From Rhizobium rosettiformans (lineage in GTDB: Bacteria > Pseudomonadota > Alphaproteobacteria > Rhizobiales > Rhizobiaceae): a stretch of DNA of 64,000 bases. Under the pieces are notes generated by a model. It was given only the letters and a program-made list of their open reading frames with translations. It searched no databases and was not told where the DNA came from. How positions within the stretch are numbered: position 1 is the stretch's first letter; each line of letters starts with the position of its first letter. This document shows, piece after piece, positions 27,661-36,551 of the stretch. Both the position numbers and the translations under genes were made by a program. The stretch covers positions 914,501 to 978,500 of the forward strand of contig NZ_CP032405.1 in the NCBI RefSeq assembly GCF_016806065.1. Direction: 5' to 3'.

Positions 27661-28179
27661 TTGACGACCCGTAGAGCCGAGCTTGCCGCACAATCTGAAG
27701 TGGTCGAGTTGATACCGGCATTGCGCGCCTTTGCGCGGACCTTTTGCCAGAAGCCTGAAGAGGCAGATGATCTCGTCCAGGAAACCCTGACAAAAGCGCT
27801 GGCCAATCTTGACAAATTCGAGCCGGGAACACGCCTGAAGTCCTGGCTGTTCACGATCATGCGCAACACCTTCTGCACCCGTTTCAAGAAGAGCAGCCGC
27901 GAGACCATCGGCTTGCCCGAGGGTGTGGCCTCGCGGCTGACCAGCGAGGCGAGCCAGGAGTGGACCGTGCAGGCCGAGGAGGTTCGCCGGGCTCTCAACC
28001 GACTGCCCGAACATCACCGGGAAATGCTGGTGCTGATCGTAATGCTCGGCGAACGCTACGAAGATGCGGCCGAAATCTGTGGCTGTGCCGTGGGCACGGT
28101 GAAAAGCCGCCTCAGCCGGGCGCGGCAGCAATTGCGCCGCGAACTCGGTGAAACCGGGACGGACAGCCCCGTCGGATGA
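27661..28179 (+). CDS. ECF RNA polymerase sigma factor, EcfG-like
   Basis: A sigma factor with region 2 (LRAFARTFCQKPEEADDLVQ, then KSWLFTIMRNTF) and region 4 (EEVRRALNRLPEHHREMLVL, then AAEICGCAVGTVKSRLSRAR). It resembles the EcfG/RpoE2 (ECF15) group that directs the general stress response. The start is best placed at TTG 27661, nine bases behind GGAGG. ATG 27652 is almost fused to that ribosome site, and ATG 27601 lies inside the promoter. Its stop overlaps the topoisomerase start (ATGA). No phyR is nearby. Confidence 0.85.
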   Translation: MTTRRAELAAQSEVVELIPALRAFARTFCQKPEEADDLVQETLTKALANLDKFEPGTRLKSWLFTIMRNTFCTRFKKSSRETIGLPEGVASRLTSEASQEWTVQAEEVRRALNRLPEHHREMLVLIVMLGERYEDAAEICGCAVGTVKSRLSRARQQLRRELGETGTDSPVG

Positions 28180-29273
28180 GCAAGACCGATAGCGAGGATG
28201 CAGAGGTAACTGCCGGACCTCCTCCGTCGACGGACGATGTGCCCGAACTCACCGAGATCGGTTTGGTCTACGGCACCGATGCGGAGCTTGGCATCAGTCG
28301 CCGCCGCCGCGGCAAGGGTTTTTCCTATCATCTTCCGGACGGCACGGTCGTTGCCGACCAGACTGTTCTCGCCCGCGTCCGCAAGCTCGCGCTGCCACCG
28401 GCCTATGAACGGGTCTGGATCAGCCTCGAGCCCCGCAGCCACCTTCAGGCCACGGGGTACGACGCCAGGGGACGCAAGCAGTATCGCTATCATCTCGACT
28501 GGGCCGCGTGGCGCAGCGAGCGGAAATTCGATGATCTCATCGGCTTCGGCGAGGCGCTTCCGACGATCCGGCGCAAGATCGCCCGCGACATCGCCGAACA
28601 TGCCGATTCAAGTTACTTCCTGCTCTCAGCTCTGATCAGTCTGCTCGACGTGACCTATATGCGCGTTGGCAACCGCGCCTATGCCGAGGAAAACAAGACC
28701 TATGGCGCAACCACGCTTCAGAAACGTCATCTGACCTTCGAGCCCGATGGCATCCGGCTGAGCTTCATAGCCAAGGGCGGCAAGCGGGTGCGCCGAAAGC
28801 TTCGCCATCCGAAACTGCAAAAGATCCTCGAAGAGATTGCCGACCTGCCCGGACGGGACCTGTTTTCGTGGCGGGACAAAGACGGGCAGCTGCATCGCAT
28901 CGATTCGGGCCGTCTCAACACCTATCTCGCTGAGATCACCAACATGCGGCTTTCGGCCAAGACCTTCCGCACCTGGGGCGGATCTGTCGCGGCATTTGCC
29001 GAAGCATGGAAGCATATCGAGGCTTCGGAACGTCCCACAATCCGGCAGATGTGCCAGATGGCCTCCGACCGCCTGCACAACACGCCGACGATCTGCCGCT
29101 CAAGCTATGTGCATCCGGCGATCCTCAACCTTGCCGACAAGAGCACGGACCTTGATGCTGTGCGTGACCTGGTGCGGACGGGACCTTCACGCGCCCTGCT
29201 TCGCGCCGACGAAAACCGGCTGATGGCTTTTCTGCAGGATCATTATGCCCGGAAGGGCTCAGCCAAGGACTGA
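28176..29273 (+). CDS. DNA topoisomerase IB (poxvirus-type)
   Basis: A 365-residue eukaryote/pox-like type IB topoisomerase that relaxes supercoils through a 3'-phosphotyrosine. The catalytic core has the nucleophile in TICRSSYVHPAIL, with RVGNRAYAEENKTYGATTL and KTFRTWGGSVAA upstream. A basic, disordered N-terminal tail of about 25 residues precedes the core. It overlaps the sigma gene by four bases, so it is the second gene of a GSR-controlled operon. Why topoisomerase IB is coupled to stress sigma factors is not known from sequence. Confidence 0.92.
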   Translation: MSKTDSEDAEVTAGPPPSTDDVPELTEIGLVYGTDAELGISRRRRGKGFSYHLPDGTVVADQTVLARVRKLALPPAYERVWISLEPRSHLQATGYDARGRKQYRYHLDWAAWRSERKFDDLIGFGEALPTIRRKIARDIAEHADSSYFLLSALISLLDVTYMRVGNRAYAEENKTYGATTLQKRHLTFEPDGIRLSFIAKGGKRVRRKLRHPKLQKILEEIADLPGRDLFSWRDKDGQLHRIDSGRLNTYLAEITNMRLSAKTFRTWGGSVAAFAEAWKHIEASERPTIRQMCQMASDRLHNTPTICRSSYVHPAILNLADKSTDLDAVRDLVRTGPSRALLRADENRLMAFLQDHYARKGSAKD

Positions 29274-29302
29274 GTGCGCGAACGCAAAGTCAACCCGCAC
29301 GG

Positions 29303-29332
29303 AAAAAGGGGCCGGAACAGATCCGACCCCTT
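29303..29332 (-). terminator. Terminator between topoisomerase IB and the YciF-like gene
   Basis: AAGGGGCCGGA and TCCGACCCCTT (one internal mismatch) pair around ACAGA. On the minus strand the stem is followed by a U5 run, so it mainly ends the YciF-like transcript; it may work in both directions. Confidence 0.75.
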
Positions 29333-29349
29333 GCTTCGATTGGCAGCGA

Positions 29350-29850
29350 TCAGGCCGCCTTCTTCTGGGCTGCGGCATTGACCGCCGTTTCGGCAAGCTT
29401 GGTCAGCGCCTCGTCGGTCTTCGATTCTTCCGCCAGCGTCTCGTCGAGAAGCTTGACAGCATCCTTGTAGCCGAGCTGCTGGGCCCAGGTACGCAGCGTG
29501 CCGTAGCGGCTGATTTCATAGTGTTCGACGGCCTGAGCGGCGGCGAGCAGACCGGCATCGAGGGCGGGCGAACCCTTGAACTCTTCCATGATCTCTTCGC
29601 CCTCTTCGACGATGCCGTCGATGGCGGCACAGGTCTTGGCACGCGGACGCTTGCCGATGATCTCGAACACCTGCTGCAGGCGCTCGACCTGGCCCTCAGT
29701 CTCTTCCTTGTGCTGCAGGAAGGCGGCCTTCAGCTTCTCGTCCTGCGCGCCACGTGCCATTTTCGGCAGGGCCTTGAGGATCTTGCGCTCAGCATAATAG
29801 ATGTCCTTGAGGGTCTCGTGAAAAAGCTCTTCCAGTGTCTTGGTAGCCAT
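29350..29850 (-). CDS. Ferritin-like DUF892 (YciF) protein
   Basis: A 166-residue four-helix bundle of the YciF/DUF892 family, often induced by osmotic, oxidative or stationary-phase stress. The start is MATKTLEELFHETLKDIYY, followed by AERKILKALPKMA; metal-binding Glu/His residues are spread through E..K and EHYEISRYGTLR. An Ala/Lys-rich tail ends the chain. ATG 29850 fits the family; the longer frame contains the promoter. A GSR promoter (29889-29913) precedes it, divergent from the next. Confidence 0.9.
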   Translation of the reverse strand: MATKTLEELFHETLKDIYYAERKILKALPKMARGAQDEKLKAAFLQHKEETEGQVERLQQVFEIIGKRPRAKTCAAIDGIVEEGEEIMEEFKGSPALDAGLLAAAQAVEHYEISRYGTLRTWAQQLGYKDAVKLLDETLAEESKTDEALTKLAETAVNAAAQKKAA

Positions 29851-29888
29851 GTCGTTATCTCCTCGGTTATCGGTTATGGCGAGAAAAG

Positions 29889-29913
29889 AACCGGCCGGAT
29901 GGCGCTTTGTTCC
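29889..29913 (-). promoter_or_regulatory. EcfG-type promoter of the YciF-like gene
   Basis: On the minus strand GGAAC (29913-29909), 16 bases, GGTT (29892-29889). It lies 38 bases before the start codon and 24 bases from the divergent promoter at 29938. Confidence 0.72.
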
Positions 29914-29937
29914 TGACTTGTTTTTCAGGTTTTCACC

Positions 29938-29963
29938 GGAACGATCCACGGCTCCGCAGGGTT
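29938..29963 (+). promoter_or_regulatory. EcfG-type promoter of the BON-domain gene
   Basis: GGAAC (29938-29942), 17 bases, GGTT (29960-29963). The BON-domain start codon lies 51 bases downstream. Confidence 0.7.
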
Positions 29964-30014
29964 AGATTCGCAGGTGGCGCACGACGCTGCCCTCCAGACC
30001 CGAAGGAGGAAACA

Positions 30015-30767
30015 ATGGTCAATCGCAACGACAATTGGGACGCCGGAGACGGCCGGAACCGGAATCGCAACACGCGCCACAGCCCGACCGGTGACTACGG
30101 CCCCGGTGACAGCGGCTTCGTTCGCGGCTATGGCGACAACCGCCCCGATGCCGATCGCTATGACGCCATGCGCCAGCGCGACTACGGCATGGATGGCGGT
30201 TACGGCGCCAGCGGATCGCGCTATCCGCGCATGGGACGCTCCGACTGGACGACCGACGATCTGGGCTATGACGGCGAGCTCAGTGACCGCGGTTACGGAG
30301 ATGACGAACGCCGCTATGCCCGGGGTGCCGGACGCGGCCATTATCCGTCAGACAACAATCGCGGCTATCGCGGTCGTTACAATCGAGGCAATCGCGATTA
30401 CGACGACGAACGCGGCTTCGTTGACCGCGCCAGCGACGAAGTCGCATCGTGGTTCGGTGACGAAGAGGCCGCACGGCGTCGCGAGATGGACAGCCACCGC
30501 GGCAAGGGTCCCAAGGGCTACCGCCGTTCGGATGCCCGCATCCTGGAAGACGTCAATGACCGTCTGGTCGACGACCCCGCCGTCGATGCCTCCGATATCG
30601 AGGTGACCGTGAAGGATGCCGAAGTGACACTGTCCGGCCATGTGACGGATCGCTTCGAAAAACGCCGCGCTGAAGACTGTGCCGAGCGCGTCAGCGGCGT
30701 TGCCCATGTGCAGAACAATCTGCGTGTGCGGATTTCAGGCGAAGGCAGCGTCATGACGCAGGCCTGA
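30015..30767 (+). CDS. BON-domain protein with disordered Gly/Arg/Asp-rich N-terminus
   Basis: A 250-residue protein. About the first 160 residues are low complexity, rich in Arg, Asp, Gly, Tyr and Asn (repeated RGYG/NRGYRGRYNRG-type units). The C-terminal BON domain (about residues 175-245) has the pattern ILEDVNDRLVDDPAVDASDI followed by VTLSGHVTDRFEKRRAED. BON domains are thought to bind phospholipid. No signal peptide is visible. ATG 30015 follows AGGAGGA at the right distance. It is expressed from a GSR promoter. Converges on the P-type ATPase. Confidence 0.85.
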   Translation: MVNRNDNWDAGDGRNRNRNTRHSPTGDYGPGDSGFVRGYGDNRPDADRYDAMRQRDYGMDGGYGASGSRYPRMGRSDWTTDDLGYDGELSDRGYGDDERRYARGAGRGHYPSDNNRGYRGRYNRGNRDYDDERGFVDRASDEVASWFGDEEAARRREMDSHRGKGPKGYRRSDARILEDVNDRLVDDPAVDASDIEVTVKDAEVTLSGHVTDRFEKRRAEDCAERVSGVAHVQNNLRVRISGEGSVMTQA

Positions 30768-30774
30768 GGCCGAC

Positions 30775-32622
30775 CTAGCTCCGAAGAGCGCGCAAGGCGT
30801 TGAGGATGACGGCGACGTCGATGACCTCCTGCAGCAGCGCACCCTGAACGGGCGTGAGATAACCGAAGGCAGCGAAGATCATCGCGCCGCCGGAGAGAAT
30901 CAGCCCGGCAACCGCACTTTGCCGGGCGATGTTGCGGGATCGCCTCGCGATGCCACAGGCCAGCGGCAGGCGTGACAGATCATCCGCTAGCAGCACCGCA
31001 TCGGCCGCTTCCGACGAAGCCGCCGAACCCCGCGCACCGATCGCCACGCCGACATCGGCCAGCGCCAGCGCCGGCGCATCATTGACCCCGTCGCCGACCA
31101 TCATCACTGTGCCCGTGTCACGCTCGCGACGGATCAGCTCCACCTTCCCTTCCGGCGTCAGATCACCCGAAACGGCGTCGAGACCAAGAGTTGCGGCCGC
31201 CTTTTCGGCAACATCGGTCCTGTCGCCGGACGCCATGACGATCCGCCCTATGCCCTCAGCCCGGAAACCGGCGATCGCATCGCCGGCATCGTGCCGGAGC
31301 GGATCGGAGAGCAGGACAAGCCCTGCGGCACGTCCGTCGATACCGACCGCCACGACGGCGGCACCATTCTCCACATTTGCGCGATCGAACGCCTCCCCCG
31401 CCACCAGGTGTGACAGCACATAGCCGCTGCCGCCCAGCACCACCCGCCGCTCACCGACGAGCCCTGACAAGCCGCGGCCGGCATCTTCAGCCACACCCTG
31501 CGGCAGGGTGAGGGCGAGGCCACGCGCGGTGGCGGCCCGTACGAGAGCTTCGGCCGCGACATGGCTCGAAGCCTGATCCAGCGAGGCGGCAAGCGCGAGC
31601 ACCTGATCCACCGTGAAACCGGCTTCCGCCCTGACATCTGCGACCTCGGGGCGTGCCGAGGTGACAGTGCCCGTCTTGTCGACCACAACGGTGGTGACGG
31701 CGGCCAGCGCTTCCAATGCACCGGCCGTCTTGACCAGCACGCCCTGGGACGCAGCTCGAGACATGCCGGCAATGACGGCAACGGGCACGGCGAGGATCAG
31801 CGGACAGGGGGTGGCCACCACGAGCACCGCAAGCGCCCGCGTCGCCTCGCCGCTCCACCACCAGGCGCCGCCGGCAAGCAGCAGCGTGATGGCGAGAAAG
31901 ACGAGTGCGTAGCGATCGGCCAGTCGCGCCATCGGAGCACGGCTCGCCTGCGCCTGTTCGACAAGGCGGACGATGCCGGCATAGGTGCTCTCTTTCGATT
32001 CCCTGAGAACCAGAAGATCGAAGGCATCCCCGACTGCCGTTGCGCCACTCGGCACCTCTGCGCCGAGCGTGATCGAGACCGGGAGGGACTCCCCCGTCAG
32101 TGCCGACAGGTCGAGCACCGAGGACGGTGCAAGTAGACGACCATCGACGGGCACGACTTCGCCCTTGCGGACCAGGATCCGGTCCTGCGGCTTGAGCGCT
32201 TCGATCGCCACGCTGTCGAGATTTGTGCCGCGATACAGCATTGCGGTTCGCGAGACACGGCCGAGAAGCGCGGTCATGTCGCGCCGGGCACGGCCCTCGG
32301 CAAAACTTTCGAGCAATTGTCCGCCGGCATACATCACGGCGACAATCGCGGCCGCGAGGTTTTCGCCGAGCGCGAGACCGACGCCGATCGACAGCGCCGC
32401 GATCGCATCAACCCCCATGCGCCCTTGCAGAAGTGCGCGAAGGATATCGAAGACGAGAACGACGAGAACGGCGGCCGCACCGATCATCCAGACCTGCGCC
32501 GCCTGTTCTGGCAAGGCGGCGAGGAACAGCACCCCGCCGCCGGCGAGACAGAGAAAGGCGAGCGCTGCACGGAGGACCGGCAGGCTCTCACGCAATCGTG
32601 TCGGCTGCAGAACGTCCGGCAT
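30775..32622 (-). CDS. Heavy-metal P1B-type ATPase lacking an N-terminal metal domain
   Basis: A 615-residue metal-translocating P-type ATPase. It starts directly with membrane helices and has no CxxC HMA domain. Motifs are LTGES (about 175-179), the intramembrane TPCPL (271-275), DKTGT (315-319) and GDGVNDAPALALADVG. The usual HP dipeptide of P1B pumps reads SSHVA (352-356), so the conserved proline is missing. The start at ATG 32622 (MPDVLQPTRL) leaves 84 bases to the divergent dxr. The metal (Zn/Cd/Co/Cu) cannot be set. Confidence 0.85.
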   Translation of the reverse strand: MPDVLQPTRLRESLPVLRAALAFLCLAGGGVLFLAALPEQAAQVWMIGAAAVLVVLVFDILRALLQGRMGVDAIAALSIGVGLALGENLAAAIVAVMYAGGQLLESFAEGRARRDMTALLGRVSRTAMLYRGTNLDSVAIEALKPQDRILVRKGEVVPVDGRLLAPSSVLDLSALTGESLPVSITLGAEVPSGATAVGDAFDLLVLRESKESTYAGIVRLVEQAQASRAPMARLADRYALVFLAITLLLAGGAWWWSGEATRALAVLVVATPCPLILAVPVAVIAGMSRAASQGVLVKTAGALEALAAVTTVVVDKTGTVTSARPEVADVRAEAGFTVDQVLALAASLDQASSHVAAEALVRAATARGLALTLPQGVAEDAGRGLSGLVGERRVVLGGSGYVLSHLVAGEAFDRANVENGAAVVAVGIDGRAAGLVLLSDPLRHDAGDAIAGFRAEGIGRIVMASGDRTDVAEKAAATLGLDAVSGDLTPEGKVELIRRERDTGTVMMVGDGVNDAPALALADVGVAIGARGSAASSEAADAVLLADDLSRLPLACGIARRSRNIARQSAVAGLILSGGAMIFAAFGYLTPVQGALLQEVIDVAVILNALRALRS

Positions 32623-32706
32623 CGTCACATTCCCAAAGGCGCTGCCGATCGGTCGAAACTGACCTCTCTTGCTGGTCTTCTCTTTCCCTTGTAGAGCCTT
32701 CTGAGC

Positions 32707-33909
32707 ATGAAGCAATCGGACGTAAGCAGCATGATCGATAACGACCGGCCCCGCCGCCTTACCATCCTTGGCTCGACGGGTTCGATCGGCGTGAACACGC
32801 TGGACGTGATCGAACAGCTAGGCGGTCGCGATAGCTTCGCAGTGATGGCGCTCACCGGCAACGGCAATCTCGATCTGCTCGCCGAACAGGCCCGCCGCAC
32901 CGGCGCCAAGCTCGCCGTCACCGCCGACGAGAGCCAGTATAGGACGCTCAAGGATCTGCTGTCGGGATCCGACACAGACGTCGCCGCAGGCGCAAGCGGA
33001 CTGGACGAGGCCGCTGACATGGACGCCGGCTGGGTGATGGCGGCGATTGTCGGCACGGCAGGTCTGGCACCGACCTTGAAGGCGGCCGCGCGCGGTGCCG
33101 ATATCGCGCTCGCCAACAAGGAATGCCTTGTGTCTGCAGGCCCTCTCTTTGTCGATGCGGTAAACAAGGGCGGCGGGCGCCTGATCCCGGTCGACAGCGA
33201 GCACTCGGCGATCTTCCAGTGTCTGGAGCAAGACCAGCGCCACGCGCTGGAGCGTATCGTGCTCACGGCCTCGGGTGGCCCCTTCCGCACCCACACGCGC
33301 GAGCAGATGGCGAATGTCACGGTGCAGACGGCACGCACCCATCCGAACTGGTCGATGGGTCTGAAGATCTCCGTCGGCAGTGCCTCGATGTTCAACAAGG
33401 CGCTGGAGATGATCGAGGCCAAGCACCTCTTCGACGTCCGCCCCGACCAGATCGAGGTCGTCGTGCATCCGCAATCGATCATTCATTCCATGGTCGGCTA
33501 TACCGACGGTTCCGTCATCGCCCAGCTCGGGGTTCCGGACATGCGCACGGCGATCGGCTATGCGCTGACCTATCCGAAGCGCCCGGCGCTCAATGTCGAC
33601 AGGCTCGACTTTGCCAAGCTCGCAAGGCTCGATTTCGAGGCGCCGGACGAGACGCGCTTCCCGGCCCTGAGACTTGCCCGCACCGCGCTTGTGCGCGGCG
33701 GATTGCAGGGCGCCATCCTCAACGCAGCGGAAGAGACCGCCTTCAACGCCTTCGTCGAGGACAAGATCCGCTTCCTGGACATGGCCGAGGTCGTGGAGAC
33801 GGTGATGGACGCGATGGTCGAAGGGGTGCCGGCGGACACGATCGCCGACGTCTATGCCGCTGATCGCGAGGCAAGGCGGAAGGCGGCAGAGGTTATTGCG
33901 GCGCGGTAA
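32707..33909 (+). CDS. dxr: 1-deoxy-D-xylulose-5-phosphate reductoisomerase
   Basis: NADPH-dependent second step of the MEP isoprenoid pathway. Its 400 residues have the NADPH loop LTILGSTGSIGVNTLDV, the metal site PVDSEHSAIFQ, the ASGGPFR loop and NWSMGLKISVGSASMFNKAL. The start at 32707 is the first ATG; ATG 32731 (MIDNDRPRRL) is equally plausible. It is unusual only in standing away from the other MEP genes. Converges on the serine hydrolase. Confidence 0.95.
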   Translation: MKQSDVSSMIDNDRPRRLTILGSTGSIGVNTLDVIEQLGGRDSFAVMALTGNGNLDLLAEQARRTGAKLAVTADESQYRTLKDLLSGSDTDVAAGASGLDEAADMDAGWVMAAIVGTAGLAPTLKAAARGADIALANKECLVSAGPLFVDAVNKGGGRLIPVDSEHSAIFQCLEQDQRHALERIVLTASGGPFRTHTREQMANVTVQTARTHPNWSMGLKISVGSASMFNKALEMIEAKHLFDVRPDQIEVVVHPQSIIHSMVGYTDGSVIAQLGVPDMRTAIGYALTYPKRPALNVDRLDFAKLARLDFEAPDETRFPALRLARTALVRGGLQGAILNAAEETAFNAFVEDKIRFLDMAEVVETVMDAMVEGVPADTIADVYAADREARRKAAEVIAAR

Positions 33910-33917
33910 GCTCTGGC

Positions 33918-35036
33918 TCACCGATCATAGACCGCCGCCCGCAGCATTTCCGGATAGGCCCCGTTGCAGCCTTCAAGCGCGTTGTTGGTGAGGCTGATGA
34001 CGGTCAGCTTCTCCTTCAGATCGATGAACCAGGTGTTTCCGTAGACGCCGCCCCACTGGACCACGCCTTTCTGCAGAGCAGTTTGCGCCGCCTCGGGATC
34101 GGTCACCAGGCCCCCGACGAAGCTGAAGCGATAGCCGGGCTCGCCCTCGATATCACCGATCTGATTGGAAAGCGCGGCACACGCCATCTCGGGCGAGAGC
34201 AGATTGCCGCCATCGGTCCGCAGCATTTCCAGGAGCCGCAAAAAGTCCTTCGCTGTGCCAACCATGCCTGCGCCGCCGGACTGGAACGCCTTGGGGTTGA
34301 AGATGCGGCCGGGCGAAAAGACGGTGCGCCAGTTCTCCTCTTCGCCGCTCACCCAAGGGTCTGGCATCCGCATGGGTCGACCCGGATGATCGGCATAGGC
34401 AACTGCGAGGCGCGCAGGATCAGTCACATGAAAGCGCGCATCGGCCATGCCGAGCGGGTCGGCGACATGATGGACGACGGCATCCTCCAGCGTCCCGCCA
34501 TGCACGGCGGCGAGCACACCGCCAAGTATGTCGGTCGCGAAGGAATAGCCCCAGCGGCTACCCGGCTCGAAGGCAAGCGGGATGGCATTGTGTCGGCTGA
34601 AGTTGTCCTCGAGGCTGAGATCCGTATTGCCAAGGCCGAGCGTCATGCGCTGTGCTTCGGGCAGAAGCTCCAGTGCCGGATCATAGAGCAGACCGGACGT
34701 ATGGGTCAGCAGATGGCGGATGGTGATCCGAGCTTCCACGCCGTCTGCCGTCTTCGGCCGGAACCAGGGCAGGTATTGCGAGATCCGATCGTCAAGCCCG
34801 ATCAGCCCCTTCTCGACCATGACAAGCGCAGTGACTGCGACGATCGGCTTGGTGACGGAGGCATAGCGGAAGATCGTGTCGAGACGGACAGGCACGCCAG
34901 CCTCACGATCCGCAAAACCAGCGGCCTTTTCGAGGATAGGCTGGCCATCCTGATAGACCAGAACAACGGCGCCAGTAATGCGCTCTTCCTCAACGACCCG
35001 ATCAACAAGGTCATTCACACGCGGGGAAATGGACAC
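33918..35036 (-). CDS. Beta-lactamase-like serine hydrolase
   Basis: A 372-residue class C beta-lactamase/esterase-fold protein with the SxxK nucleophile in YASVTKPIVAV and a tyrosine in RWGYSFATDILGG. No signal peptide is visible, so it is probably a cytosolic esterase or amidase rather than a resistance enzyme. The start is best read as GTG 35036: GGAGG lies nine bases upstream, while the TTG at 35054 is itself ahead of that site. Substrate unknown. Located downstream of hemA after a terminator. Confidence 0.8.
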   Translation of the reverse strand: MSISPRVNDLVDRVVEEERITGAVVLVYQDGQPILEKAAGFADREAGVPVRLDTIFRYASVTKPIVAVTALVMVEKGLIGLDDRISQYLPWFRPKTADGVEARITIRHLLTHTSGLLYDPALELLPEAQRMTLGLGNTDLSLEDNFSRHNAIPLAFEPGSRWGYSFATDILGGVLAAVHGGTLEDAVVHHVADPLGMADARFHVTDPARLAVAYADHPGRPMRMPDPWVSGEEENWRTVFSPGRIFNPKAFQSGGAGMVGTAKDFLRLLEMLRTDGGNLLSPEMACAALSNQIGDIEGEPGYRFSFVGGLVTDPEAAQTALQKGVVQWGGVYGNTWFIDLKEKLTVISLTNNALEGCNGAYPEMLRAAVYDR

Positions 35037-35053
35037 GTTCTCAAAACCTCCCA

Positions 35054-35090
35054 AAGAAAAATGCGGGCTCCGTTTCCGGAACCCGCATCT
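35054..35090 (-). terminator. hemA terminator
   Basis: Arms ATGCGGG (35061-35067) and CCCGCAT (35082-35088), continued by TCCG/CGGA, enclose a TTTC loop. On the minus strand a TTTTTCTTT run follows, 27 bases past the hemA stop. Confidence 0.8.
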
Positions 35091-35114
35091 TTATGAAGGT
35101 CTGTTATCTGGCGA

Positions 35115-36329
35115 TCAAGCCACGGCGCGGGCGAGCGCGCAACGCGACCAGAGCTGGTGCAGCGAGCCGACGAGGTGTTCGAGATCGGCATCAGTATGCA
35201 GAGGGGTGGGCGTGATGCGCAGCCGTTCGGTCTTTTTCGGGACCGTCGGATAGTTGATCGGCTGCACATAGATGGAACAGTTGTCGAGAAGCAGGTCGGA
35301 GATCCACTTGCACTTGGCGGCATCGCCAACCATGACCGGCACGATATGGCTCGGATTCGGCATATGCGGAATGCCGGCCTTGTCGAGCATGAACCGCAGG
35401 CGACGCACGCGCTCCTGATGGGCGAAGCGCTCCACCTGGCTGGTTTTCAGATGGCGGATCGAGGCGACAGCGCCGGCAGCGAGCGCCGGCGGAAGCGCCG
35501 TCGTGAAGATGAAGCCCGAGGCAAACGAGCGGACGAAATCGCAAAGCGCGGTCGAGGCAGCGATGTAACCACCCATGACGCCGAAGGCCTTCCCGAGCGT
35601 GCCTTCGATCACCGTCAGGCGATGCATCAGGCCTTCGCGTTCGGCAATACCGCCGCCGTGAGCGCCGTACATGCCGACAGCATGGACTTCATCGAGATAG
35701 GTCATCGCACCATACTTATCGGCGAGATCACAGATCTCCTTGATCGGCGCGATGTCGCCATCCATCGAGTAGACGGATTCGAAGGCAATCATTTTCGGCG
35801 CGCGCGGATCGGCAGCGGCGAGCTTCGCTTCCAGATCCTTGACGTCGTTATGCTTCCAGATGACGCGCTCGGCCTTGGAATGGCGAATGCCTTCGATCAT
35901 GGAGGCGTGGTTGAGCGCATCCGAGAAGATGATCAGGCCCGGGATCTTGGCGCCCAGCGTGCCGAGCGCTGCCCAGTTGGAGACATAGCCCGAGGTGAAG
36001 ATCAGCGCCGATTCCTTGCCGTGCAGGTCGGCCAGTTCGCGCTCGAGAAGAACATGGTAGTGGTTGGTGCCAGAGATATTCCGGGTGCCTCCCGCACCCG
36101 CGCCACAGTCATCGATGGCCTGTTTCATGGCGTCGATGACGAGCGGGTTCTGGCCCATGCCGAGATAGTCGTTGGAACACCAGACGGTGACTTCCTGGGT
36201 GCCGTTTTCGGTGTAGCGGGTCGCGCGCGGGAAGTTGCCGCGCTGGCGTTCCAAATCAGCGAAGACGCGGTATCGGCCTTCCTCGTGAAGCCCCGCGAGC
36301 TGATCCTTGAAAAACGCCTCGAAATCCAT
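35115..36329 (-). CDS. hemA: 5-aminolevulinate synthase
   Basis: PLP enzyme of the Shemin pathway that condenses glycine and succinyl-CoA to 5-aminolevulinate, the first step of heme synthesis in alphaproteobacteria. It has 404 residues with [11 protein letters not shown], the [13 protein letters not shown] active-site segment and the PLP lysine in [17 protein letters not shown] 36329 ([10 protein letters not shown]) has GGAG eight bases upstream; a GTG three codons earlier is less likely. An FNR/FixK-type box lies about 150 bases upstream, pointing to oxygen control. Confidence 0.97.
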   Translation of the reverse strand: MDFEAFFKDQLAGLHEEGRYRVFADLERQRGNFPRATRYTENGTQEVTVWCSNDYLGMGQNPLVIDAMKQAIDDCGAGAGGTRNISGTNHYHVLLERELADLHGKESALIFTSGYVSNWAALGTLGAKIPGLIIFSDALNHASMIEGIRHSKAERVIWKHNDVKDLEAKLAAADPRAPKMIAFESVYSMDGDIAPIKEICDLADKYGAMTYLDEVHAVGMYGAHGGGIAEREGLMHRLTVIEGTLGKAFGVMGGYIAASTALCDFVRSFASGFIFTTALPPALAAGAVASIRHLKTSQVERFAHQERVRRLRFMLDKAGIPHMPNPSHIVPVMVGDAAKCKWISDLLLDNCSIYVQPINYPTVPKKTERLRITPTPLHTDADLEHLVGSLHQLWSRCALARAVA

Positions 36330-36476
36330 GCCTGTCACTCCAGTCTTTCAGCCTCTTTTGGGTCCGTCCGCGGTTCCGGTCAACCCTGCTTGTGTATATT
36401 CATTCTAAACTGCGACAAAAGGCGCGAATTTCAGAACTTTCTCACATAAATCCTAACGGATTGCAGCTGGCAAAAA

Positions 36477-36490
36477 TTGATCTGCGTCAA
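36477..36490 (-). promoter_or_regulatory. FNR/FixK-type anaerobox upstream of hemA
   Basis: TTGATCTGCGTCAA matches the TTGAT-N4-GTCAA box bound by FixK/FnrN-type regulators (FNR consensus TTGAT-N4-ATCAA). It is in the hemA upstream region, 148 bases before the start codon. Control of hemA by FNR-like proteins is known in several alphaproteobacteria. Confidence 0.72.
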
Positions 36491-36497
36491 GCCGCAG

Positions 36498-36527
36498 AGA
36501 AAAAGGACGACAACGGCCGCCCTTTTC
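36498..36527 (-). terminator. Terminator of the coxSLM operon
   Basis: On the minus strand AAAAGGGCG pairs with CGUCCUUUU (one G-U pair) around GCCGUUGU and continues into U and CUCU. It lies 25 bases past the coxM stop. Confidence 0.65.
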
Positions 36528-36551
36528 CGTTTTTGGTGACAGACCCAGGCA

